This document shows, in pieces, positions 45,725 through 57,199 of a DNA stretch of 64,000 nt (positions within the stretch are counted from its first letter, which is position 1; every line of letters starts with the position of its first letter). A model generated the notes under the pieces. That model saw only the letters and a program-made list of their open reading frames with translations, was not told the DNA's origin and ran no database searches. The stretch is taken from NCBI GenBank assembly GCA_022495995.1, contig JAFEMH010001485.1:1-64000 (forward strand), in the 5' to 3' direction. Source of the DNA: Adenophora triphylla var. japonica. Taxonomy: Eukaryota > Streptophyta > Magnoliopsida > Asterales > Campanulaceae. The position numbers and the translations under genes are program-made.

Positions 45725-46200
45725 ATTATCTCAGGTTAGAATGCCTTCAAATAGTCTTCCTCAGGTATATAATGCCTTTGAATAGTCTCCCTCAGGTTAA
45801 AATGCCTTTGAATAGTCTCCCTCAGGTATAGATGCCTTCGAATAGTCTCCCTTAGGTTAGAACGCCTTCGAATAGTCTCCCTCAGGTATAGTCACCTTCG
45901 AATAGTCTCCCTCAGGTTAGAACGCCTTCGAATAGTCTCCATCAGGTATAGATGCCTTCAAATAGTCTCCCTCAGGTATAGACGCCTTCGAATAGTCTCC
46001 CTCAGGTTAGAACACCTTCAAATAGTTTCCCTCAGGTATAGATGCCTTCGAATAGTCACACTCAGGTTAGACGCCTTAGAATAGTCTCCCTTGGGTTAAG
46101 ACACCTCCAAATAGTCGCACTCAGGTATAGACACCTCCAAATAGTCACACTCAGGTTAGATGCCTTAGAATAGTCTCCCTTAGGTATAGATACCTTCAAA
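45725..46200. repeat. 30-bp tandem repeat, about sixteen units
   Basis: Units of 29-31 bp with the consensus CTCAGGTATAGATGCC then TTCGAATAGTCTCC alternate between GGTATAGA and GGTTAGAA forms. This is the last repeat block before the 3' LTR; 46200-46440 is unique DNA ending in a short purine tract. Confidence 0.9.
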
Positions 46201-46440
46201 TCAGTCTCAATCAGGATGAACTCCTCCTAATCATTCCCCACAGGTCGAGGCCCCTATGAATTGTCCTCGTACCCATGAACTATGATCGGCTTGATTCCCG
46301 CTCGGGATACATAGGAATCCTTTCGCTAAGGGTCCAACCATTGAACCATTCAGGTCTCTCCATAAGGCATCCCCTGATTTAGATCCTTATCTTTTTTAAC
46401 GACCCCATTTCCTTCGAAAGTGACGTCGCTGAGGGGTTAC

Positions 46441-48372
46441 TCTAAGTCTCTGGATCGTTACAATCCGTTAACTCCCCCTTTTCGAGTCAACGAGACTTCC
46501 CAAGACTGCCCCGTGCATCCAAATTCCAAAGTGTACTCAACACACGTTATCACACATAAAAGTACCACTTTCCTCGAAATACGCAATTTCTGGGACTTTT
46601 CGGGACTGTTCCGGACATTTTCTCGGACAGTTATTTAGAAAACAGTCAAAATCGGAATTAACGGAGCAAAACCCAATCTTAGCGACTAAGCTAGACACGT
46701 GGCACACATGCACAACCTCCCCCATCTCCATCAATCAAATTCAAGGGTGAAAATCCAAAATACCCCTGAAATTGAAGAACTGGCCGGCCGGCCTGTTCTT
46801 CCAGATAAATCGCCAGCCTCAGCAATCCTCAGCCAGTGCCAGCAATTTCCAAATACCTCAAAAGTCCCTCAAAATGAGGAAAAGGCCGGCCGGCCTGTTC
46901 TTCAAATTCACCCCTATAAATACAGCCCCTCCCCTTCAGTAAAAAGGGTCAAAAAATATTACTCCTTGTCAAAACCCCCACGGTTCCAGCCAACTAAACC
47001 CCCTTCCGAGCCCCGAAAATGCCTCGATTTGCGTGAAAACCACATTTTCCGACCAAACATGAGCCAAATACTTCCGAAACACCTTCCAAACACCAAATCG
47101 TATCCCGTATACGTCCTCCCGAGCCAAAAGAGTCAATACCTAGCCACTGGTAACACTCTCACTCTCTAAACTCCATTTTGTCTCGATTTACGTGTCATAC
47201 GCTACTTTCGATTCGATCGAAGTTCTCAAAATGTAGACGAAACGCTGTCTACGGGACTTGATACATTTTAGTCCTTAATCATCTTCTCTCCCGTAAGAGA
47301 AGTAATTTCGGGTTAAAATGGCGTTCAAGTCCCGTTTTTTACTTTTCTGTCATTTACCGTCCGGATCGTTCGATCCGTTGATTCGCAACCGTTTGGTTAG
47401 TGATTGTCATTTACAAGTCCAGATCATTTGATTCGTTGATATTGCTATTTACTTTACGCATCTTTACAAATCCGAGTCGTTTGGCTCGTCGATCGCATTC
47501 TTACCATCCGGATCGTTTGATCCGTTTATACCGCATTTCAATACTATCATTTATAAGTCCAAGCCATTTGGTTTGTAGATAGTATTTACTTACAAATGTC
47601 CGAGTCACAAAATGACTCGTTGATTGCATTTCATTTACCACCATTTTCATAAAAATGGGTAACATTGTAATGCCCGGTTCAAAACCGAAGTTCGTCATTC
47701 GAACTCCTTTTCAAACTCCCTTAAAATCGACATTTGTCATTCAAACGCTCTTTTACCAAAATCAACGTTTGTCATTCAAACTAAAGATTCCAGTTCGTCA
47801 TTCGAACTCCTTTTCAAACTCAAAACCGACGTTTGTCATTCAAATGCTCTTTTACCAAAATCAACGTTTGTCATTCAAACCAAGATTAAAGCTTGTCATT
47901 CAAGCTCATTTTCAAAAGCAGCACGAACACACACACACACACACACTTTTCGAGAAAGGTAGAAAGACTCGTCATGCGAGGCATTTTGGGTGATCTCCAT
48001 ATACTCTTCCCGAAACGTAACCTGACCTCCGAACCTAACAATCTCTGTTCAAAAAAAGTCTTTTCTTAAGTTTTGGCTACTAATCAAAATGACCTCCTTT
48101 TAAAGCCTTTTCCTAAGGTTTGGATACCAATCAAAACGACATCCTTTTTAAAGCCTTTTCCTATGTTTTGGCTACCAATCAAAACGACCTCCTTTTCAAA
48201 GCCTTTTCCTAAGTTTTGGCTACCAATCAAAAAGACCTCCTTTTTCAAACCAGCCTTTTTCAAAGTTTAGGCTCATAATACAAAACGGCGTGGCGACTCT
48301 CTCTTTCCCGAAGCGAGGCCCAAGTGCGAAAGTCGCTCGCCGCGTTCCCCGCGCGCGATGCGGGTAATCTCA
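46441..48372 (+). repeat. 3' LTR of the Tat-like element
   Basis: Homology to the 5' LTR runs from TCTAAGTCTCTGGATCG to GGTAATCTCA; the first dinucleotide has changed from TG to TC. A single TATA box (CTATAAATACAGCC, about 46914) is present. The stem-loop arrays of the 5' copy recur at about 47357-47625, 47683-47915 and 48066-48240. A short purine tract (GCTGAGGGG, about 46428-46436) lies just upstream. Confidence 0.9.
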
Positions 48373-48377
48373 GATAT

Positions 48378-49250
48378 CCTGGCACGATCGTCCACACGAG
48401 GCCTGCAAGGCAAACACCGTAAGCTAGGCCGGGAACTTCTCCGGCTAAAGCTCCTCCGGTGTAAGAGAAAGTAGCGTTAATGGAATAAGCTTAAAGCTGA
48501 AAAAATGGAGAGCTTGAGAGTAGAAAATAGTGCTTACTTGACTTGTCCAAGAATCCTTCTATTTATACCTCATGTGGTGATAAGGTGACCAGCCTATAGG
48601 TTGAGAAGATATCATGATGATTATATGATATGGTGGCTTGATGTGATCATTTTCCACCTATTTTAGCTGAATTCCATCGTATTATGGGATTTTGGGGGCG
48701 CTACAGTAGTAGCTGTCTTTTTTCTCATTTAATGATGTTGTTTGTGTCAGAGATGGTCTCTCCTTTATTGAGGAACATTTAATGAAGAAACAGTGCTCTT
48801 AGGGCGAGATCTCCATCTCGCCTGGGTTGATTATCTAGCCGGATTTGATTTGCTCCACAATGAGATCTGGTGAGGTTGAGCGAGATCACTATCTCACCAA
48901 ATGCTCTCGTCAACTCTTAATCTTGACCTTTAGCCAACTTGCAATGTGATCTGACTCAAGCGAGATGATCCTCTCGCTACTTAAAGCTATCACGCTCATT
49001 TTCCCCTTGAATTGTCTATTTATTCCTTTAAAGTCGCTTGGTTTCAACACGACGATTTGACTGTTATGGTTGACTTATACACGTAGGCTGTTACTTTATT
49101 GCTGAGTCATCCAAGGTCTTCATACTTGCTTTGACACTTGGATTATATTTTATTTGTGCACATCATATATAATATTAATGCAATAGAAGTCTTTGTCATC
49201 AGTAATATCATGTGACTGTATCTAGTGAATTTTTTTATTATAAAAGTCAA
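48378..49250 (-). repeat. 5' LTR of Ty3 element 2, continued after the insertion
   Basis: This sequence is continuous with 17480-17507 once the 17513-48372 element and one GATAT copy are removed. A minus-strand TATA box (GGTATAAATAGAAGG, 48555-48569) lies at a promoter-like distance from the leader. Repeated GCGAGAT/ATCTCGC words at 48800-48990 resemble those in the 47-bp repeats at 11353-11545. The outer boundary is uncertain; 49250-49300 is AT-rich flanking DNA. Confidence 0.55.
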
Positions 49251-49303
49251 TTGACTCTTTATTTTTTTGATAAACTAACTACAAAAATAATTATATTGAA
49301 TTA

Positions 49304-51499
49304 GGGGCCGTTTGGGAGTGATTATTTTTGCCCAAAAGAGCGTTCCAGATTCCAACCACGGTGAAACAACGCAAAATAGGGTTTGGGCAAATAAAATTAC
49401 GTTCGCGAACGGAGGCCTCAAGACGCGGAAAGAAGCATTCGGCATAATCGGCTCTGCGGCTGCTTTTCAAGATAATCAGTTTCGGAAAATCAGCTTCATC
49501 AAGCCAAATCTTGGATTTACCCTTATCATGTTTTACAATATATAACTCATAGCATCTGTCAAATTGTAAACAAAAAAATTTCAGTAGCAGCAGGGTAGTT
49601 CTACATCAATTGAGGTAAGCTTCTTCATCATCGATTTTGTATTCCACAATAATCATATCTATAGTTTATATAATTTAATTTCGTTAGATGCATTACATTG
49701 AAAAATCGAGTCTTCAATCCATGTTTGTTTTGCTTTTGGATAATGCACTCTATGTGTTCGTGTTTATGCCTAAACCAATTCTAAAAGTGTGTTTTTCACC
49801 ATATATTATGTTTCTGTAATGGTTCAGTATAAACTCTGTTATTGGGCTTGAAGTGAACTTCTGTGGTTGGAATTTTATAATGGATTACCCATATATTATG
49901 TGTCTGTAATGGAGCTTCTATTTGGACGTAAGGTGAGTCTTGGTTTACTCTTTCTACAGACGTAAATTGGTTGCAAAATTGGCTAGGCTTCATCTATTGG
50001 TGGGATTAGATTATTTCATTTATACATTATTCACTTGTAAAATGATTTCTCGTTGTAAAAAACCTCAGCTTAGCTCCCAGCATTACTCAGTTTTCTCTTC
50101 ATTCTCTTGAATGTATTTTCTGATGCTTCAAGTTTGAGCCTGCAGAAATATTCTCTTATTTGTCTTGAATTTGCTTGGTAGTTATCTTTCATAACATTCT
50201 TAGGTTTGCTAGTAAAAACAGGCTTGATGTTTAAATATAGAGGGCCTTCTGAAAGAATGTGATAATGTTGTCGGGGCTTCATGTCATTATTGTGGTTGAA
50301 TATATATATGAGCTGGAAGCAAGGTCTTGATGAACTTAAGAACCCATTCATAATGGGTGTATGTGTCTAGCATTGCTGATGTTAGTTATTGTTGATGCTG
50401 GTTGTTGCTTTTCCTGTAGTAATATGCTCAGTGCATACAATAGTTGCTGGAACTCTGGGGAATATGTAGAATGTTCATACAAACATTTTCTTGCATCAAG
50501 TAAAATAAATCTTACTTTATAGACTTTTTAGTTTAATAGTCTGCCTACTTTCTATATAGTTCATTAGTAAATCCTGAGTTTGTTTGGAAGCGTTAAATCG
50601 AGCTAGTGTGTTTAGCCACTGAATTGGAGCCCAAGCTTGAAATATATCAGAAATCAAATATGAAGTGTATCCATTATCAGAGAGCACTATTTAGATACTC
50701 CCTTCTACTCAACAAAGAGTCCATGCTTTAAAACTCTAATGATTAATACTCATGTATCATGTTACTTCTTCCATCAGTCAATTAGTGTCTATTATTGTTT
50801 TTTTGGCAATTAAGAAAAACGACTTTAAGCACTTCTGAATCACATATTGAATATGAAAATTGAGGGCATGGTTTAGCCCCAAAGTTAAATGGAACAGAAG
50901 GAGTGAGAATTGTAATCCTCAGTATTGTGTTATGTACTATACTATATTATTTATATCTGTATATGTTTGTCATGTACTATACTATATTATTTATATCTGT
51001 ATATGTTTGTTGCTGTTTGATCAGTATGTGCATCAATGGCTCTTCACAACTATATCAGAAAAAAAAGCTAAAGCGGATGAAGTATTTCGCAATTATGAGG
51101 GACTCACCGGAACACACAACTTATTCTCGAGTAGTCGCAGATGAACGAGAAATAGATTAATTTCGTGATCGATTGGCATTACAAATTGCAACATTCTGTA
51201 GTACTTAACAATGAAAATGCAAATTTCATTTTATTTTTAATTTTCAAATTAATATGTTATCTTTTTTAATTTTGGAGGATTCTTATGAGTTTAAATGTGT
51301 AAGGGTATTTTAGTCATTATTAATTTTATAATCACTTATATAGTGTGGTAGCCAAACATATTTGAAAATTACTTTCGACATAAAATCACTTTTCAAAATT
51401 GTAAGCCAAACACAGTATTCAATTTTGAACAATCACTTTTACTGAAATCACTTATTGAGAATCACTTTCAAATAATCAGAAGCAATGCCAAACTGACCC
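49304..51499 (+). mobile_element. PIF/Harbinger-type element, left copy
   Basis: Ends are GGGGCCGTTTGG and CCAAACTGACCC (imperfect terminal inverted repeats), flanked by TTA on both sides (49301-49303, 51500-51502), the PIF/Harbinger duplication. At 2196 bp it is too short for the usual two genes. Near 51020-51170 a decayed piece of the transposase C-terminus is left (ADEVFRNYEGLT; FRDRLALQIATF), with a deletion relative to the right copy. The interior is otherwise AT-rich non-coding DNA. Confidence 0.8.
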
Positions 51500-51620
51500 T
51501 TAATTGATGCTATAGTGCATTATAAAATATAAATATATAAATGATCAATTTATAAATAATTAATTAAAAAAGAATAATAATTTATAACAAATATAGGTAA
51601 TCATACATTGAACAAGGTTA

Positions 51621-53846
51621 GGGTCAGTTTGGCATTGCTTCTGATTATTTGAAAGTGATTCTCAATAAGTGATTTCAGTAAAAGTGATTGTTCAAAACTC
51701 AATACTGTGTTTGGCTTACAATTTTGAAAAGTGATTTTATGTCGAAAGTAATTTTCAAATATGTTTGGCTACCACACTATATAAGTGATTATAAAATTAA
51801 TAATGACTAAAATACCCTTACACATTTAAACTCATAAGAATCCTCCAAAATTAAAAAAGATAACATATTAATTTGAAAATTAAAAATAAAATGAAATTTG
51901 CATTTTCATTGTTAACTACTACAGAATGTTGCAATTTGTAATGCCAATCGATCACGAAATTAATCTATTTCTCGTTTATCTGCGACTACTCGAGAATAAG
52001 TTGTGTGTTCTACATCAGAGTCTCGTGTCAGTATAAGTTCGGTGAGTCCCTCATAATTGCGAAATACTTCATCCGCTTTAGCTTTTTTTCCTGATATAAT
52101 TGTGAAGAGCCATTAATGCACATACTGATCAAACAGCAACAAACATATACAGATATAAATAATATAGTATAGTACATGACAAATATATACAGATATAAAT
52201 AATATAGTATAGTACATAACACAATACTGAGGATTACAATTCTCACTCCTTCTGTTCCATTTAACTTTGGGGCTAAACCATGCCCTCAATTTTCATATTC
52301 AATATGTGATTCAGAAGTGCTTAAAGTCGTTTTTCTTAATTGCCAAAAAAACAATAATAGACACTAATTGACTGATGGAAGAAGTAACATGATACATGAG
52401 TATTAATCATTAGAGTTTTAAAGCATGGACTCTTTGTTGAGTAGAAGGGAGTATCTAAATAGTGCTCTCAGATTATGGCTACACTTCATATTTGATTTCT
52501 GATATATTTCAAGCTTGGGCTCCAATTCAGTGGCTAAACACACTAGCTCGATTTAACGCTTCCAAACAAACTCAGGATTTACTAATGAACTATATAGAAA
52601 GTAGGCAGACTATTAAACTAAAAAGTCTATAAAGTAAGATTTATTTTACTTGATGCAAGAAAATGTTTGTATGAACATTCTACATATTCCCTAGAGTTCC
52701 AGCAACTATTGTAAGCACTGAGCATATTACTACAGGAAAAGCAACAACCAGCATCAACAATAACTAACATCAGCAATGCTAGACACATACACCCATTATG
52801 AATGGGTTCTTAAGTTCATCAAGACCTTGCTTCCAGCTCATATATATATTCAACCACAATAATGACATGAAGCCCCGACAACATTATCACATTCTTTCAG
52901 AAGGCCCTCTATATTTAAATATCAAGCCTGTTTTTACTAGCAAACCTAAGAATGTTATGAAAGATAACTACCAAGCAAATTAAAGACAAATAAGAGAATA
53001 TTTCTGCAGGCTCAAACTTGAAGCATCAGAAAATACATTCAAGAGAATGAAGAGAAAACTGAGTAATGCTGGGAGCTAAGCTGAGGTTTTTTACAACGAG
53101 AAATCATTTTACAAGTGAATAATGTATAAATGAAATAATCTAATCCCACCAATAGATGAAGCCTAGCCAATTTTGCAACCAATTTACGTCTGTAGAAAGA
53201 GTAAACCAAGACTCACCTTACGTCCAAATAGAAGCTCCATTACGTGCATACATAATATATGGGTAATCCATTATAAAATTCCAACCACAGAAGTTCACTT
53301 CAAGCCCAATAACAGAGTTTATACTGAACCATTACAGAAACATAATATATGGTGAAAAACACACTTTTAGAATTGGTTTAGGCATAAACACGAACACATA
53401 GAGTGCATTATCCAAAAGCAAAACAAACATGGATTGAAGACTCGATTTTTCAATGTAATGCATCTAACGAAATTAAATTATATAAACTATAGATATGATT
53501 ATTGTGGAATACAAAATCGATGATGAAGAAGCTTACCTCAATTGATGTAGAACTACCTCGCTATCTTGAAATTTTTTTGTTTACAATTTGACAGATGCTA
53601 TGAGTTATATATTGTAAAACATGATAAGGGTAAATCCAAGATTTGGCTTGATGAAGCTGATTTTCCGAAACTGATTATCTTGAAAAGCAGCCGCAGAGCC
53701 GATTATGCCGAACGCTTCTTTCCGCGTCTTGAGGCCTCCGTTCGCGAACGTAATTTTATTTGCCCAAACCCTATTTTGCATTGTTTCACCGTGGTTGGAA
53801 TCTGGAATGCTCTTTTGGGCAAAAATAATCACTCCCAAACGGCCCC
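51621..53846 (-). mobile_element. PIF/Harbinger-type element, right copy (inverted)
   Basis: It has the same termini in opposite order (GGGTCAGTTTGG at 51621; CCAAACGGCCCC ending 53846), flanked by TTA (51618-51620, 53847-53849). Very high similarity to the left copy over its whole length makes an inverted repeat with ~2.2-kb arms and a 118-bp centre (51503-51620). It is 2226 bp; the small difference includes about a dozen extra bases near 53240. Confidence 0.8.
51912..52122 (-). pseudogene. C-terminal exon remnant of a HARBI1-like transposase
   Basis: Minus-strand reading: CALMALHNYIRKKAKADEVF, then LTRDSDVEHTTYS, and after a TAA, FRDRLALQIATF. The pattern ALHNYIR followed by D-x-x-F and a terminal FRD-LA is the C-terminus of the plant PIF/Harbinger (HARBI1/ALP1-like) DDE nuclease. 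A splice acceptor (TTGATCAG) precedes it. The catalytic part is absent. This assigns the 2.2-kb elements as deletion derivatives of a PIF element. Confidence 0.65.
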
Positions 53847-53849
53847 TTA

Positions 53850-54182
53850 GTCTAGTAACCATTGCGGAATCGTGTCTATTCGAACAGACTCTAGCTCTAG
53901 CCCATACTAGTCATAGATGATGAGAAAATAGCATGCACACAATATCTAATGAAAGAAATAAACAAAAAGAAATACAATATTTATTCCCCAAGTACGTCAT
54001 AAAGATTGAACTATAGGCACAACCACACCAAAATATATCACTAATATTACAATTTGACATATTTACAAACAAATCCATGAACCATCCCTACTGACTAATC
54101 AACATCTTCTTGTTAACATACCCTCACACATATAGACTCTAGTCGAAGATATGCGGTGATCATGCTCTCGTGACAATGGTAT
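53850..54182. other. short intergenic stretch
   Basis: AT-rich DNA between the Harbinger pair and the Pack-MULE. I see no gene or repeat in it. Confidence 0.5.
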
Positions 54183-54239
54183 ATTTTGAGAGTAGGTCTA
54201 GGGAGAAACGTGTTTCTCCATAAGTTAGGGAAAAACGGG

Positions 54240-54620
54240 TTTCTGGATATCCAGAAGCTTTGGGATTGATATTCAGAAGCTTTGAGACGGATATCCAGAA
54301 AAAAGATTTAAGATCAAATTCAAAGCCAAGACCAAATTTCTGATCTGGATATCACTTTCACAAGGTTCTGGATATCCAGAACATTGAATATGGATATCCA
54401 GAAGCCTTAAAACTTATATTCAGAAGCCAATTCTAAATTTCTGGATATCACCTACATAAGGTTCTGGATATCCTTTCAAAGAGTTCTGGATATCCAGAAG
54501 CTTTATAATTGATATCCAGAAACCTTAAAACTTATATCCAGAAACATTTAATAAATTTCTGGATATACTTTCAAAAGGTTCTGGATATCCCATTAAAAGG
54601 TTCTGGATATCCAGAACCTA
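54240..54620. repeat. array of the palindrome CTGGATATCCAG
   Basis: About 13 copies or near-copies of GGATATCC occur in 380 bp, many in the longer palindrome TTCTGGATATCCAGAA, separated by 12-40 bp spacers that are also related (AGCTTT, CCTTAAAACTTATAT, AAGGTTCTGG). It lies inside the Pack-MULE, upstream of the PP2A exon. Confidence 0.85.
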
Positions 54621-54734
54621 ATCAAGCCCATGAATCGTCATTACCAAAAGTTCAAAAAAAAAAAAACTCGCATTTCACGATTCAATTCGATTTCTCCTCG
54701 TTTCTGGGTTAATTTGATAAAAAAGGTCTCGAAA

Positions 54735-54827
54735 ATGACCTTCGATCCAGTTTCTTTGGGCGCTCATGGCAACGTCGATGAACAAATTTCACAGCTTATG
54801 CAGTGCAAGCCTCTGTCAGAGCAAGAG
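54735..54827 (+). pseudogene. first coding exon of a PP2A catalytic subunit
   Basis: ATG at 54735 starts MTFDPVSLGAHGN then VDEQISQLMQCKPLSEQE, which is the N-terminus of plant subfamily II PP2A catalytic subunits (PP2A-3/4 type, DLDEQISQLMQCKPLSEQQV). The exon ends at GAG/GTTCTG (54827), the position of the first intron in these genes. No later exon with the metal-binding GDIHGQ motif follows, so this is a captured 5' fragment. The ~95 bp before the ATG resemble a 5' leader, and the following ~200 bp the start of intron 1. Confidence 0.8.
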
Positions 54828-55110
54828 GTTCTGGATTCTCTTCACCATTCATTTACCAATTCTTGATTTTGATTCAATTTCTTGTTGGGCATCAGATTCA
54901 TTTGTTTAGGGTTTTTTTTTTTTTTTGGATCTGATTGGTGGGCATCAGGAACTTGTGGTCCTCAGATCTCATCCCGATCTCGTCGTCCCTGCTTTACGCA
55001 CGTCTCTCCGGTATGGATTTTCAAGGGTATTGCAAATGAACGCAATTGCTATTTAAAACCCGTTTCTCCGTAAATTATGAAGAAACGCGTTTCTTTCTAG
55101 ATTTTGTGAG

Positions 55111-56656
55111 ACATTTTTTATTTGGATTATATATAATTTGGATTATATAGTAAAATATTGAGAAGCATCTAAATATTACGAAGAACCTTCTCATTAACTA
55201 TTGTCCATACAATTAATCTAAATTATTTTTGATTTTTTGTTTTGGAAAAAATAAAAATAAATAAATAAAAGAAATCATACTAATAAGTTGGGTCGGTTCC
55301 CTCTTTCAATATTCCATATGTTCCAAAAATAAATATATCATAATTCATTAGTTAATATTCTAAGATGATTAAATCTTTCTTTATCTTTTAAAATACTTCA
55401 TATGTTTCAAAAAATTGTCCCAATAGAAACTTTACTTACCCATATTTTTTTTTTTAAAAAAATAAAATAATTCAATAGAATACTCATAGCAACCATTTAT
55501 TACTCTCCATTCAAAATAAAAGTCGTTTAGGAAGCTAAATTTAGTTCAAAAGTTTTGTCCTTTTTGGGCTTAAAGCTTTTAAATCCCAATTTTACAAATG
55601 CAAAACCGCTACGGTAAACAATTCGCTACAGGACTCCAATGGTATCAAAACCAAACAAAGCCATAAAATGCTCCAGTACACAATGTAAAATATTTTGAAA
55701 GAACATAAAAACACATTCTTTACTAAAATGTGATGAAAATAAAAAAAACGTGGTATAAAAGCTCCAATAAACTATGTAAAAATCCTTTTTTTTGTTTACA
55801 TTTTTAGTTCACTTTTTATATTGTGTAGCACACTTTTTACATTTTGTTGTCTGAATTTCATTGCTGAATCGTTATAGATAAGTGTGACTGTATCAGTTCG
55901 AAATCCCAATTTTACCTTTGCATATTGAAACTTATTTCATAGCATTAATCGTACTTTATTAGTAAAATAATACTTTAAATGTCCCATAACAAATGTTTTA
56001 AAAAAATTCTTTTGGGCGTTCCATAACGGATATTGCTTACCCAAATTGAGATTCATTTGTTACACTCACGACAAAAATTTCCCTACCCAATTATCTCTCT
56101 CCTAATTTACTTTTCATATTTTTAACGTTTATTTTTTCATTAATTTCCTCGCATTCAATTTTAGTAACAATCGCTATGAGATGACAAGAGTATACGAGAG
56201 AGAAATAATTAATAAGAATATGTTTATTACTTACTTTATAAAGTTGCAATAATAATTGCATTTTTAAGATATACTGTATGTGAAAATTTCTAAAATGATA
56301 TCTATTTTAAAAAATAAAAAAAATACTATTTTTACCACGTTTTTCTCATAACTCACTTTTTATATTCACACCACTTATTTTACTACCATTAACAATTATC
56401 ATTTACAATAATTACACATCCGAATAACATTCTCTATTTTCGGTCCCAAAAGAAAAACATGAAATTTAGTAGTAAATAATAATAGTTTAATTTTATAAAT
56501 GTGCATGCAAATATATATTACAGTATGTCTTAGATAATTGAGATGTTGTGTTTTTTTAAAGAAGATATTATATGTTTTGTAAAATGGGACATATTTATTT
56601 TTTGCACATTTTTTGAAGCCTATTTTTTTAAAAACACAAAATAAAATTCAAAGGAA
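55111..56656. other. AT-rich intergenic DNA
   Basis: About 1.5 kb with homopolymer A/T runs and no open frame of interest. I recognise no gene or complete repeat. Confidence 0.6.
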
Positions 56657-56830
56657 TCTATAGTATAAATTAGAGCTCCATTAGCTACAGTTCTTTGAAC
56701 AGTTCCATCTGTCGAAATTACCATTTTGCTCTCATACATTTGTCCCTTTCCCATTTTGCCCTTAAATTTTTTTTTTTTTAAATCAAAAAAAAAAAAAACA
56801 CCCGTGTCCTTGAACACGGACATGTACTAG
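56657..56830 (+). mobile_element. small non-autonomous Helitron, copy 1
   Basis: It starts TCTATAGTATAAATTAG directly after an A and ends with CTAG directly before a T, the Helitron insertion rule. A hairpin (CCGTGTCC-TT-GAACACGG, 56802-56819) lies 7 nt before the CTAG end. Two related copies lie at 58383-58772 and 61886-62143. Confidence 0.7.
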
Positions 56831-57199
56831 TAAATGAATAAGGACAATCTACACCGTAGGCGTAAATGGTGGAGAAAAGGCGCACATATTTATCAGAGAA
56901 GTTGTGTCCATTTGTCAAACCCAATACAATGCCAACTTATTTGGGCCCACTTGTCGTGACCAACGTTATGATCTTAAAACTTTTGAAATGACGATCGAAA
57001 TAAAATATGATCGAACGGCTCAAAATTATTACACCGACAATATTTAATTTTATCACATGTTTGACGGGCACGCAGCTCGATCTCAACTAAAGACATTACA
57101 TACAGATTTTAGAGCGTGAATTTAACGCTCTAACACACTCTGTTTCATCTTGCGGTTCATTTCATTCTTTACTCAAGAAATACAAAGTGGCATAAGTGT

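Larger units (their letters stand above)
17513..48372 (+). mobile_element. Tat/Ogre-like Ty3/gypsy retrotransposon (with nested SIRE)
   Basis: A TG-starting LTR (17513-19840) and a homologous LTR (46441-48372) flank the element. The perfect 5-bp duplication GATAT lies directly outside (17508-17512 and 48373-48377). The primer site (TGGCGACTCTGCTGGGGA) is the tRNA-Arg type typical of Ogre/Tat elements. Sense coding relics run gag, protease, RT, RNase H, archaeal RNase H, integrase. Two antisense genes and long tandem repeats separate integrase from the 3' LTR, also Tat habits. Without the 10.5-kb SIRE insertion it would be about 20 kb. All sense domains are broken, so it is old. Confidence 0.9.
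54193..55100. mobile_element. probable Pack-MULE carrying a PP2A exon
   Basis: The ends are inverted repeats of about 45 bp (left: GGGAGAAACGTGTTTCTCC, AAAACGGGTTT; right, reversed: AAAGAAACGCGTTTCTTC, GGAGAAACGGGTTT). They are flanked by a 10-bp direct repeat with one mismatch (ATTTTGAGAG 54183-54192, ATTTTGTGAG 55101-55110), fitting the 9-10 bp Mutator duplication. Inside are an array of GGATATCC palindromes and the first coding exon of a PP2A catalytic subunit gene with its leader. No transposase is present. A short element with similar ends occurs at 58477-58611. Confidence 0.65.

Noticed and set aside
49312..49545. 77-residue open frame repeated at 53605-53862
   Set aside because: It is simply the terminal part of the two inverted Harbinger copies read through, with no domain.
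53605..53862. Hypothesis that the Harbinger pair is one element with 2.2-kb terminal repeats (foldback)
   Set aside because: Each arm has its own pair of terminal repeats and its own TTA duplications, so two separate insertions explain it better.
54882..55073. 63-residue frame after the PP2A exon
   Set aside because: It starts in intron-like, T-rich DNA, contains no PP2A motif and ends at the MULE terminus.
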